NCBI GenBank assembly: GCA_021738565.1
Contig: JAIPBT010000016.1
Coordinates: forward strand, 20,938 to 84,937
DNA length: 64,000 nt
Direction of reading: 5' to 3'
From: Bacteroidales bacterium
GTDB lineage: Bacteria; Bacteroidota; Bacteroidia; Bacteroidales; GCA-2748055
Shown here: positions 55,809 through 63,665 of the stretch, in pieces
How the letters are laid out: the number at the start of each line of letters is the position of its first letter
Position numbering within the stretch: position 1 is the first letter of the stretch
The notes under the pieces: generated by a model
What the model was told of the DNA's origin: nothing
The model's input: only the letters and a program-made list of their open reading frames with translations
The model's database searches: none
Made by a program: the position numbers and the translations under genes

Positions 55809-56915
55809 ATGATGAAATTAATTCTGACTATATTTTTTCTAAGTTGTACACTGCTCCTTTCATCGGGCCAGTACAGCATCCTTGAACAACCTGAACTTCT
55901 TCAGAAAGTTGAAAAATGTCTGTATGCAACATATGGCTTTCGTTTTGACGAAGCCGGGAAGATAAAAGAAGATCTTAAAATTGATCTGCCGGGTCACCCT
56001 GCGCCCTATTTTCTGGAAGCACTGGTTGTTTACTGGGAAAATTTTCCATTGTTACCGGATGATGCTGAAGTGGTAAACTTCGAAAAGGCAATGGAGAAAA
56101 CCATAGCATTATCTAAGGAGCTTAAGAGTCAGCCTGACGGAGAAATGGAAGGGATATTCTTTGATTTACATGCCCGCGCATTCAGGGGGATGTTCTGGGC
56201 GGATAACGGAAGACCGGGAAAGGTAATTGCTGATATTGATAACCTGTACAGGAGCACGATGCAGGGAATTGAAATGAAGGACCAATTCAATGAATTCTAT
56301 TTCAGTTCCGGACTTTACAATTACTATATTGATGCCTACGTTGAAAAACATCCGATCTATAAACCTGTTTCGTTGTTGTTCAGGAAAGGAAACAGGAAAA
56401 AAGGACTGCAGGAACTGGAATATGCATCAAAAAACAGCACGTATATCAAATACGAATCAATACTATTCATGTCTCTTCTTCAGCTGAATTATGAGCGCGA
56501 TATGGAAAGCGCGCTGGATTACATGTCTGTTCTCTATAATCACTTTCCGGAAAATATTTACTACTTGAGCCAATACCTTGTAATACTTCTGCACAGCAAG
56601 CATTTTGCAGTAGCGGAGGCGCTGAACAGCAAGCTAGGGACAAGCAACAACCAATTTGAGTTGTTAATTTATAATATGACCGAAGGTTTTTTGAATGAAA
56701 ACTACAGGAATACATCAACCGTTGCTGAAAAAAATTATTTGTCGGTCATTAAATCCTATGATAATTTCGGAGACATTGCGAATCTTTATGTTGCAATTGC
56801 CTATGCCGGACTTGCCCGGATAGCCGATAAGGAAGGCGACATGCAGCAGGCACGAAAATTCCGGAGGAGATCATCCCGGTACGCTTCCTACGAATTCATT
56901 CCCGGTTTCCGGTAA
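55809..56915 (+). CDS. Secreted TPR-like protein of unknown function
   Basis: A 368-residue protein with a signal peptide (MMKLILTIFFLSCTLLLSSGQ). The rest is predominantly helical with tandem-repeat spacing (for example LLQLNYERDMESALDYMSVLYNHFPENIYYLSQYLVILLHSKHFAVAEALN), consistent with degenerate tetratricopeptide repeats. I do not recognise a named family. It ends in RYASYEFIPGFR, and the last 28 nt overlap the 3' end of the convergent EamA gene. A periplasmic scaffold is a plausible role. The start may be at 55809, 55812 or later. Confidence 0.7.
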   Translation: MMKLILTIFFLSCTLLLSSGQYSILEQPELLQKVEKCLYATYGFRFDEAGKIKEDLKIDLPGHPAPYFLEALVVYWENFPLLPDDAEVVNFEKAMEKTIALSKELKSQPDGEMEGIFFDLHARAFRGMFWADNGRPGKVIADIDNLYRSTMQGIEMKDQFNEFYFSSGLYNYYIDAYVEKHPIYKPVSLLFRKGNRKKGLQELEYASKNSTYIKYESILFMSLLQLNYERDMESALDYMSVLYNHFPENIYYLSQYLVILLHSKHFAVAEALNSKLGTSNNQFELLIYNMTEGFLNENYRNTSTVAEKNYLSVIKSYDNFGDIANLYVAIAYAGLARIADKEGDMQQARKFRRRSSRYASYEFIPGFR

Positions 56916-57787
56916 ACCGGTCTCCCGGTTATAAAATATATGCCGATCAGTGTCAGGACTCCTCCGGCAATTTGTACCCCCGTGGGCAATACTTCAAGGA
57001 ACATCCATGCCAGCAGGAGGGTCCACACTCCTTTTGAGCTGATGATAAGTGAAGTAGTGGTTGCTTCAATCCTTCGGAGTGCCTGGTAAGCAAATACAAT
57101 GGTAAGCAACGTTTCGAACAGGGAACCAAGCGCCAGGTCACGCCATACAAATCCACTGATTTGAAGATTCTCTTCACTAAAAACGAGTAAAATAACAAAC
57201 AATACAGACATGAGAATGGTCCTAGTCAGCGACATCAGTTCAGGATCCAAATGCTTCTTGAATTTTCTTCCTGAAATGGTCGCAAGAGCAAAAAACAGTG
57301 AGGCGGAGATGACATAAACTGCACCGGGATCAAGAAATCCTAAAAATGCACCTTCTCTGAAATTGATGGTAAATATGCCGGCGATGGTAATCAGTATGCC
57401 GGCCAGTTGCAATCCTCTGAATCTTTCCTTCAGCAATAAAAAACCTAAGATGGTAACGAAAACAGGACCAATATTCCCAATAAATGAGACCACGGCAGGG
57501 TTCTCCATGGCCCTGATAGCAAGGTAGAACAATCCGGTTGCCACCCCCTCCAGTACAGCGATCAAAACAGCAACTGACAAACGCTTCCCGGTGTTAACCT
57601 GGAATTCCCGATACCGTCCCCTTGCAAAATACCATGTACCATTCCACACAACTCCCATGGTAAACCAAACTGCACCAAACTGTATCATGGAGATATTGTT
57701 GAGTGCAGATTTGCTGAACACGAAAGAGGCAGATAGTGCAAAAGCAGCACCAAAAGCAAACAGGTATCCCGAAGTATGCTGTTTCAT
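56888..57787 (-). CDS. EamA/DMT-superfamily transporter
   Basis: The ATG at 57787 (MKQHTSGYLFAFGAAFALS) gives 299 residues and puts the first helix at the N-terminus, as in the family; the ORF itself is open to 57826. Ten hydrophobic helices form two EamA repeats (about 5-135 and 150-290), with AVVSFIGNIGPVFVTILGFLLLKER in the first half and TTTSLIISSKGVWTLLLAWMFLEV in the second. It is a drug/metabolite exporter of unknown substrate. Its last 28 nt overlap the convergent TPR-like gene. Confidence 0.9.
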   Translation of the reverse strand: MKQHTSGYLFAFGAAFALSASFVFSKSALNNISMIQFGAVWFTMGVVWNGTWYFARGRYREFQVNTGKRLSVAVLIAVLEGVATGLFYLAIRAMENPAVVSFIGNIGPVFVTILGFLLLKERFRGLQLAGILITIAGIFTINFREGAFLGFLDPGAVYVISASLFFALATISGRKFKKHLDPELMSLTRTILMSVLFVILLVFSEENLQISGFVWRDLALGSLFETLLTIVFAYQALRRIEATTTSLIISSKGVWTLLLAWMFLEVLPTGVQIAGGVLTLIGIYFITGRPVYRKPGMNS

Positions 57788-57866
57788 GAATGTTTTTTGT
57801 AAAAATAGAGAAATTTGCACAACCATAACCAGCAGAGCAAGATGAATATTGGTTGCTGGTTGCTTG

Positions 57867-57898
57867 TGATGCGGTGTTGCGGTGATGCGGTGTTGCGG
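57867..57898. repeat. Perfect tandem repeat, 2 x 16 bp
   Basis: The unit TGATGCGGTGTTGCGG occurs twice in tandem, next to GGTTGCTGGTTGCTTG. The 247-bp gap between the EamA gene and the hydrogenase operon is low-complexity throughout, with a C-rich CCCCTAGTCCCCCTGTCCCC run at about 58030-58050. No gene was found in it. Confidence 0.85.
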
Positions 57899-58034
57899 TA
57901 TATCAGATACTATTTAGCTGATTCCGTTGATCATTTACTGTCTCACTGACGAACTGTCGAACTGATTTTGTTGCTTGACATTACTAGCCCCTGGCCATTG
58001 GCTCCTGGCTAGGCACCTTCTGGCTCCCTGTCCC

Positions 58035-58544
58035 CTAGTCCCCCTGTCCCCTTGTCCTGGCCCCCCCGGCCTCCTCCAATATCTCCTTCACATCATCAGG
58101 AGCTATGCGACCGTAAGTTTTATCGCCAACAAGCACCACGGGAGCAAGACCGCAGGCGCCAACACAGCGCAGGCAGCTCAGGGAGAATTTGCCATCAGCC
58201 GATGTTTCGCCCACCTGAATATCAAGCAACTTTTTGAATTCAGACAACACTTTCTCGGCCCCTCTGACATAACAAGCCGTACCAGTGCAGATGGAAATGG
58301 GAAACTCACCCTTCGGGATCATGGTAAAAAAAGAATAAAAAGTAACCACTCCATATACTTTGGCCACCGGCAACGCCAACTTGTCGGCAATTACCTCCTG
58401 TATTTCAGCCGGCAAATAGCCGAACTCCTCCTGGGTCCTGTGAAGTATGTTGATTAATTCTCCAGGCTCGTTACCGCATTGATCACAAAATGCATGGATC
58501 TTCTCAACCTGGTCCTTTCTTAATTCAATTTTTACGCTCGACAT
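58035..58544 (-). CDS. hndA: NuoE/HndA-like 2Fe-2S thioredoxin-fold subunit of NAD-linked hydrogenase
   Basis: This 169-residue subunit of the [FeFe] hydrogenase carries one 2Fe-2S cluster. The ligands are in CTGTACYVRG and CLRCVGACGLAP. The N-terminal helical part has RTQEEFGYLPAEIQEVIADKL, common to NuoE. The last ~10 residues (GGARTRGQGD) are encoded in the C-rich low-complexity run and look added to the normal family end. It is the fourth and last gene of the operon, 22 nt after the catalytic subunit. Confidence 0.93.
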   Translation of the reverse strand: MSSVKIELRKDQVEKIHAFCDQCGNEPGELINILHRTQEEFGYLPAEIQEVIADKLALPVAKVYGVVTFYSFFTMIPKGEFPISICTGTACYVRGAEKVLSEFKKLLDIQVGETSADGKFSLSCLRCVGACGLAPVVLVGDKTYGRIAPDDVKEILEEAGGARTRGQGD

Positions 58545-58566
58545 AATTCAGATTTTTTCTGTAATT

Positions 58567-60342
58567 CTATACCTCAAACACCTTCTTCTTTCTTCCAAAA
58601 TAATGGGTGTGAAGCAATTGATGTGCCTTTTCACTCATTGGCTTGTCAAGGAACTCCTCGTACAATTTTATCACATAAGGATTCTCATGTGATTTCCTGA
58701 GGGTCTTCTCTTCATCCTCCTCATAAATCGCTTTGGTGCGCGCTTTCAGTATATTTGAATCGCCATGATGCAGGGGTTGTCCGCCTCCGCCGATACACCC
58801 TCCCGGACAGGCCATGATCTCGATGGCATGGTACTCAGAATTGCCTTCCTTGATCTCTTCAAGTAACTTGCGGGCATTGCCAAGGCCGTGTGCTATTCCA
58901 ATCCTGATCTCCAATCCGTCAAAATCCACGGAAGCCGACCGGATCCCATCCATTCCACGCAATTGTTTAAAATCAACCGATTCAAGTTCCTTGCCTGTAT
59001 GTACTTCGTATGCGGTCCTGGTTGCAGCCTCAATCACCCCACCTGTTGCGCCGAATATGACTCCTGCCCCGGTAGATTCTCCGAGAGGGGCATCAAATTC
59101 ACTGTCGGGCATATCCACCAGGTCCATATTGGCCTGCTTTATCAAATGTGCCAATTCACGCGTGCTGATGGAGTAATCCACATCAGGATTCCCGTCAACC
59201 TTGAACTCATCTCGCTGGCATTCATATTTTTTAGCCAGGCACGGCATCACCGATACCACCACCATCTCCTTCCTGTCGACCCCGATCTTTTCCGCAAAAT
59301 AAGATTTGGCGATCGAACCGAACATCTGCTGCGGTGAGCGTGCCGTTGAGGGAATGTCTTTCAACTCAGGAAAATGGTATTCGAAAAAATTCACCCAACC
59401 CGGACAGCAACTGGTGAGTATCGGCAGTTTCACCTCCCTGTCGCCTTTCAAGTGGCGCGTAAGCCTGTCAAGAAACTCTGTGCCCTCCTCCATGATGGTA
59501 AGGTCCGCGGCAAAATCAGTGTCGAACACATAATCGAAGCCAAGGTTCTTCAATGCAGTGACCATCTTTCCCGTAACCCGGGTTCCCGGTTTAAGTCCAA
59601 ACTCTTCACCAAGCGCAGCGCGCACTGCAGGAGCCGTTTGCACAACAACGGTTTTTGCCGGGTCGCTCAATGCCTGAATGACCTTCGGTGTATGATCAAC
59701 TTCCGTAAGCGCACCGGTGGGACATACCGCAACGCATTGTCCGCAATAGGTGCAGGGGGAATGCTCCAGGTTCATTTCAAATGCCGGTGCAACAACAGCC
59801 TGAAAGCCTCTGTTCACTGCATGTAATGCCCCCACAGTCTGAAAATCATTGCACATTGTTTCGCACCTGCGGCACATAATACATTTGTCCATATTGCGGA
59901 TAATGGAGGGTGAAGTATCCAACCTGTAGGTGGAAACCTCAGCATACTCCTGTCCGGGGATTTCTCTGATTCCCAGCTTTATTGCCATATTCTGCAAATC
60001 GCAGGTTCCCGATTTCGGACAGATCAGGCAATCCTTGGGATGGTCGCTCAGTATCAGCTCCATCACCGTGCGCCGTGCATTGATGACCCGCATGCTGTTG
60101 GTCCTTACAACCATACCTTCTGAAACATAAGTGGAACATGAGGGCGCCAGGTTGTGCCTACCTTCAATCTCAACGGAACAGATCCTGCAGCCTCCCGGCT
60201 TGTTCTCAATATTCAGGTCCTTCAGGTCCATATAACAGAGAACCGGAATATCAATGTCCATCTCCTTTGCTGTTTTATAAACGGTTGTGCCTTCAGGAAC
60301 TTCGATTGTTTTATTGTCTATGGTAAGTTTTATTTGCTTCAT
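58567..60342 (-). CDS. hndD: [FeFe] hydrogenase catalytic subunit, NAD-linked group A type
   Basis: A 591-residue hydrogenase with the full cluster set. An N-terminal 2Fe-2S domain (GGCRICSVEIEG) is followed by a His-ligated 4Fe-4S site (HPKDCLICPKSGTC), two ferredoxin-type clusters (CIMCRRCETMC, CTYCGQCVAVCP), then the H-cluster motifs TSCCPGW, VMPCLAKKYE and MACPGGCIGGGGQP. With the NuoF- and NuoE-like partners it matches electron-bifurcating or NADH-dependent enzymes that evolve or consume H2. The maturases HydE, HydF and HydG are not in the window. Confidence 0.96.
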   Translation of the reverse strand: MKQIKLTIDNKTIEVPEGTTVYKTAKEMDIDIPVLCYMDLKDLNIENKPGGCRICSVEIEGRHNLAPSCSTYVSEGMVVRTNSMRVINARRTVMELILSDHPKDCLICPKSGTCDLQNMAIKLGIREIPGQEYAEVSTYRLDTSPSIIRNMDKCIMCRRCETMCNDFQTVGALHAVNRGFQAVVAPAFEMNLEHSPCTYCGQCVAVCPTGALTEVDHTPKVIQALSDPAKTVVVQTAPAVRAALGEEFGLKPGTRVTGKMVTALKNLGFDYVFDTDFAADLTIMEEGTEFLDRLTRHLKGDREVKLPILTSCCPGWVNFFEYHFPELKDIPSTARSPQQMFGSIAKSYFAEKIGVDRKEMVVVSVMPCLAKKYECQRDEFKVDGNPDVDYSISTRELAHLIKQANMDLVDMPDSEFDAPLGESTGAGVIFGATGGVIEAATRTAYEVHTGKELESVDFKQLRGMDGIRSASVDFDGLEIRIGIAHGLGNARKLLEEIKEGNSEYHAIEIMACPGGCIGGGGQPLHHGDSNILKARTKAIYEEDEEKTLRKSHENPYVIKLYEEFLDKPMSEKAHQLLHTHYFGRKKKVFEV

Positions 60343-60352
60343 CTCCTTAAAA

Positions 60353-61816
60353 TTATATTAGCACCACTGCATCGAATTTACATTTCTCCATACAGGCCCC
60401 GCATTTTATGCATATCGCCGTGTTCACCACATGCAATTCCTTCCGTTCACCCGTAATGGCTCCAACCGGACATGCCCTTGCGCATGCCGTACACCCTACA
60501 CAGTTATCTTCCAGAATAAAATATTCAAGCAGGTCCCTGCAAACACCGGCAGGACATTTTTTATCTCTTACATGAGATTCAAACTCTTCAAAGAAATTAT
60601 CCAGTGTTGACAAAACGGGATTCGGGGAACTCTGTCCCAATCCGCACAGTGATGTATCTTTAATAACCTCACCCAGGTTCCTGAGACGCTCGAGGTCGGC
60701 ATCTGTTCCGTTTCCCTGGCAGATCCTGTCCAGCAATTCATGCAACCGCTTATTGCCAATGCGGCAGGGGGCACATTTGCCACACGATTCATCCACAGAG
60801 AATTCCAGGTAAAACCTCGCTATGGATACCATACAGTCGTCTTCATCCATGACGATCATACCTCCCGATCCCATCATGGATCCATTTGCCACCAGATTCT
60901 CATAATCAATAGGGGTGTCCAGGTGTTTTTCTGTCAGACATCCTCCGGAAGGACCACCGGTCTGTACAGCTTTGAACTTTTTTCCTTCCCTGATGCCCCC
61001 TCCGATATCAAAGATCACTTCGCGCAGGGTGGTGCCCATTTGTACCTCGATAAGCCCTACATTATTCACCTTCCCTGCAAGGGCAAACACTTTGGTTCCC
61101 TTTGATTTCTCTGTTCCGATTTTACTGAACCAGTCGGCCCCCTTTTCAAATATTACCGGGATATTTGCAAGTGTTTCAACATTGTTCACATTGGTGGGCA
61201 TTCCAAGGTAACCACTTTCTGCAGGGAAAGGAGGTTTCAGCGAGGGCTCACCCCTTTCACCTTCCATTGAATGAATGAGTGCAGTTTCCTCACCGCAAAC
61301 AAAAGCCCCGGCTCCATACTTAAGATCAATGTCAAATGAAAAACCTGAACTGAAAATATTCTCTCCCAGGAGCCCGGATTCTTTGGCCTGCGAGATGGCA
61401 ATCTTTAATCTTCTGATGGCAAGGGGATATTCCGCCCTGATATAAATGTATCCCTTATCAGCCCCGATGCAATACCCTGCAATGGCCATTGCCTCCAATA
61501 CCGAATGGGGATCTCCCTCCAGTATCGACCGGTCCATGAATGCCCCCGGATCACCCTCATCCGCATTACATACCACATATTTCTGATCGGCCTCACTATT
61601 CATCGCGTACAGCCATTTCAGTCCGGTTGGAAAACCTGCACCGCCCCTGCCACGCAATCCGGAATCAATAAGCAATTGAATTGCCTGCTTAGGCTCCATA
61701 CCTGTGACTACCTTTCCCAATGAGAGGTAACCGTTACCTGCGATGTATTCCTCGATCCTTTCCGGGTTGATCGATCCGCAGTTCCTGAGTGCGATCCTTA
61801 ACTGTCTGTTTGTCAT
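60353..61816 (-). CDS. hndC: NuoF/HndC-like flavin subunit of NAD-linked hydrogenase
   Basis: A 487-residue diaphorase subunit. It holds the FMN/NADH site (GLRGRGGAGFPTGLKW, NADEGDPGAFMDR, GAGAFVCGEETALI), the SCGKCAPCRIG 4Fe-4S site, and a C-terminal pair of 4Fe-4S clusters (CVGCTACARACP, CIKCGACMEKC). The N-terminal thioredoxin-like 2Fe-2S domain often fused to HndC is encoded separately by the upstream gene. It starts 25 nt after that gene and ends 10 nt before the catalytic subunit. Confidence 0.95.
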   Translation of the reverse strand: MTNRQLRIALRNCGSINPERIEEYIAGNGYLSLGKVVTGMEPKQAIQLLIDSGLRGRGGAGFPTGLKWLYAMNSEADQKYVVCNADEGDPGAFMDRSILEGDPHSVLEAMAIAGYCIGADKGYIYIRAEYPLAIRRLKIAISQAKESGLLGENIFSSGFSFDIDLKYGAGAFVCGEETALIHSMEGERGEPSLKPPFPAESGYLGMPTNVNNVETLANIPVIFEKGADWFSKIGTEKSKGTKVFALAGKVNNVGLIEVQMGTTLREVIFDIGGGIREGKKFKAVQTGGPSGGCLTEKHLDTPIDYENLVANGSMMGSGGMIVMDEDDCMVSIARFYLEFSVDESCGKCAPCRIGNKRLHELLDRICQGNGTDADLERLRNLGEVIKDTSLCGLGQSSPNPVLSTLDNFFEEFESHVRDKKCPAGVCRDLLEYFILEDNCVGCTACARACPVGAITGERKELHVVNTAICIKCGACMEKCKFDAVVLI

Positions 61817-61841
61817 TATGCTAATTTCAAAATTGAGATAA

Positions 61842-62243
61842 TTACAGAACCTGGTCGGGTGTACTGTAATCTCTTTTGATAATCCCGGGCACGGGATCTC
61901 CCATCTTAATATAAGATTCTATGATCTCATCGGCCCTGTTCTCATCCACATTTCCGAATACCACAGGCTCTCTTCCGGGCAGGGTCACCTCCACTGTTGG
62001 CTCTGCATAACAATACCCCATACAGCCGGTCTTTGATATCTCTGCATGCACTCCCCTCTTTTTCACAAAATCTGACATTGTCTGATATATCTTCTCTGAT
62101 CCGGCTGCAATACTGCATGTAGCCATGGCAACTTTGATAAGTGCAATTCCTTCCTGGTCGTCCTGACTGGTATTTCTTACCAGGTCATCCCTGTAATTCC
62201 GGATTACCTTTTCCAACTCTTTAACCGTATTGATTCTTTTCAT
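61842..62243 (-). CDS. hndB: HndB-like 2Fe-2S ferredoxin subunit
   Basis: A 133-residue thioredoxin-like ferredoxin, the first gene of the hydrogenase operon. The cluster ligands are Cys in MATCSIAAGSEKIYQ (about 42) and in KTGCMGYCYAEPTVEV (about 73 and 77), with the fourth ligand less obvious. It starts with a helical N-terminus. It would pass electrons between the flavin subunit and the hydrogenase. The order HndB-HndC-HndD-HndA covers all soluble subunits of the complex. Confidence 0.9.
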   Translation of the reverse strand: MKRINTVKELEKVIRNYRDDLVRNTSQDDQEGIALIKVAMATCSIAAGSEKIYQTMSDFVKKRGVHAEISKTGCMGYCYAEPTVEVTLPGREPVVFGNVDENRADEIIESYIKMGDPVPGIIKRDYSTPDQVL

Positions 62244-62263
62244 TTGCTCTGAATTGATATATG

Positions 62264-62301
62264 CTGTAAATTAGGATTTGCTGAAAAACCCTAAATTACA
62301 G
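62264..62301. promoter_or_regulatory. Near-perfect inverted repeat in the hydrogenase operon leader
   Basis: CTGTAAATTAGG (62264-62275) and CCTAAATTACAG (62290-62301) pair at 11 of 12 positions across 14 nt. The site ends 21 nt before the hndB start codon. It could be an RNA hairpin or an operator. Confidence 0.5.
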
Positions 62302-62316
62302 TAATAAATATTATCA

Positions 62317-62336
62317 GTCAATCTTTTGCAATTGAC
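62317..62336. promoter_or_regulatory. Palindromic operator-like site between hydrogenase and ldhA
   Basis: GTCAAT and ATTGAC are separated by 8 nt, a spacing suited to a dimeric repressor. It lies in the shared 298-bp control region of the divergent hydrogenase operon and D-lactate dehydrogenase. It does not match the canonical Rex site well. Confidence 0.35.
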
Positions 62337-62541
62337 ATTAACCTGAAATGTATAAGTCCCAAAAAACGACAATGAAATGTGATGCCTGTGAACAATTACC
62401 GACTTATATTGTTATTCTTTTCACAATACATAATAAAAAATATATGGCAATTGTGAATACAAATATACTACAAAGAGTACTTTTAATATTCACCCTGCCA
62501 TTTAATGAAGTAATAAATAGTAAATCTAAATAAAACAACCC

Positions 62542-63549
62542 ATGATGAAGACGGCAGTTTTTGGTGCAAAATCTTATGATATCGAGTATTTCACAAAAGA
62601 AAACGAGCGAATCCGGCATACCCTGGAATTTTTTGAAGCCGGACTGAACTCCAAAACAGCGCAACTTGCGTCAGGATTTGATGCGGTTTGTGCGTTCGTG
62701 AATGACAAACTGGACCGGAACACCCTAACGATACTTTCAGACCTGAACATAGGTCTCGTGGCGCTTCGTTGTGCCGGTTTTAACAATGTAGACTTAGATG
62801 CGGCAGAAGAACTGGGAATACGAGTCATGCGTGTTCCTGCATACTCGCCACATGCAGTTGCAGAACATGCACTGGCACTTATCCTGACGCTTAGCAGGAA
62901 GACCCACAAAGCTTACAACCGTGTGAGGGATGCAAATTTTTCTCTTGAGAGGTTTGTGGGTTTCGATCTTGAGAAGAAAACCGCCGGTGTTATAGGAACC
63001 GGGAAAATTGGTCAGGTTTTTGCTGAGATCATGCTCGGTTTCAAGTGTAACGTTGTTGCATACGATCCCTATCCGGACAAATCCCTCAAGCAAAAGGGTG
63101 TCAAATATCTGACAAAAAATGAAGTGTTTCAGCGTTCGGATATTGTTTCGCTGCACTGTCCGTTAACTCCGGAAACCCATCAGATTGTCAATAAGGATAC
63201 ATTGAGGCAAATGAAAAGCGGATCGATGCTCATAAATACGAGCCGGGGCAAGCTTATTAATACCGATGACGTGATTGAATCGCTTCGCGGTAAACACTTG
63301 GGTTACCTTGGAATCGATGTATATGCAGAAGAAGAAAAATTATTCTTCAAGGACCTTTCAGAACATATTATTGATGATGAAAAGATCATGCACCTGATGA
63401 CCTTCCCCAATGTATTGATCACGGCACACCAGGGATTTCTGACAAAAGAAGCTTTAACCGAAATTGCAGCAACAACCCTGAGAAACATTTCCAGCTATGA
63501 AAAAGGAGAAATAGATGAAAATGAAGTTACAAGGCAAATGATGGCATAA
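62542..63549 (+). CDS. ldhA: D-lactate dehydrogenase (2-hydroxyacid dehydrogenase)
   Basis: A 335-residue NAD-dependent enzyme reducing pyruvate to D-lactate. It resembles fermentative LdhA along its length: ALRCAGFNNVDLDAAEELGIRV, VPAYSPHAVAEHALAL, RDANFSLE, AGVIGTGKIGQ (NAD-binding), SLHCPLTPETH, NTSRGKL (catalytic Arg), GIDVYAEE and ITAHQGFLTKEAL (catalytic His). Two ATG codons are in tandem at 62542 and 62545. It is divergent from the hydrogenase operon, so the two may be regulated together by NADH balance. Confidence 0.94.
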   Translation: MMKTAVFGAKSYDIEYFTKENERIRHTLEFFEAGLNSKTAQLASGFDAVCAFVNDKLDRNTLTILSDLNIGLVALRCAGFNNVDLDAAEELGIRVMRVPAYSPHAVAEHALALILTLSRKTHKAYNRVRDANFSLERFVGFDLEKKTAGVIGTGKIGQVFAEIMLGFKCNVVAYDPYPDKSLKQKGVKYLTKNEVFQRSDIVSLHCPLTPETHQIVNKDTLRQMKSGSMLINTSRGKLINTDDVIESLRGKHLGYLGIDVYAEEEKLFFKDLSEHIIDDEKIMHLMTFPNVLITAHQGFLTKEALTEIAATTLRNISSYEKGEIDENEVTRQMMA

Positions 63550-63558
63550 ACTTGTAAT

Positions 63559-63584
63559 CCCGACATTCGCTAACACACGTCGGG
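63559..63584 (+). terminator. Stem-loop after ldhA
   Basis: CCCGAC and GTCGGG pair across a 14-nt loop, 10 nt after the ldhA stop. There is no T-tract, so its termination efficiency is uncertain. Confidence 0.45.
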
Positions 63585-63665
63585 ACTAACCAAACCGGTT
63601 CGTCGGTGAGACAGTTCGACGGTTCGTCAGTAAACCAGCAACCATTTTCTTGAATATATATATTT

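Noticed and set aside
62348..62533. 61-codon ORF in the hydrogenase-ldhA control region
   Set aside because: It has no recognisable motif and lies in a region better explained as divergent promoters.
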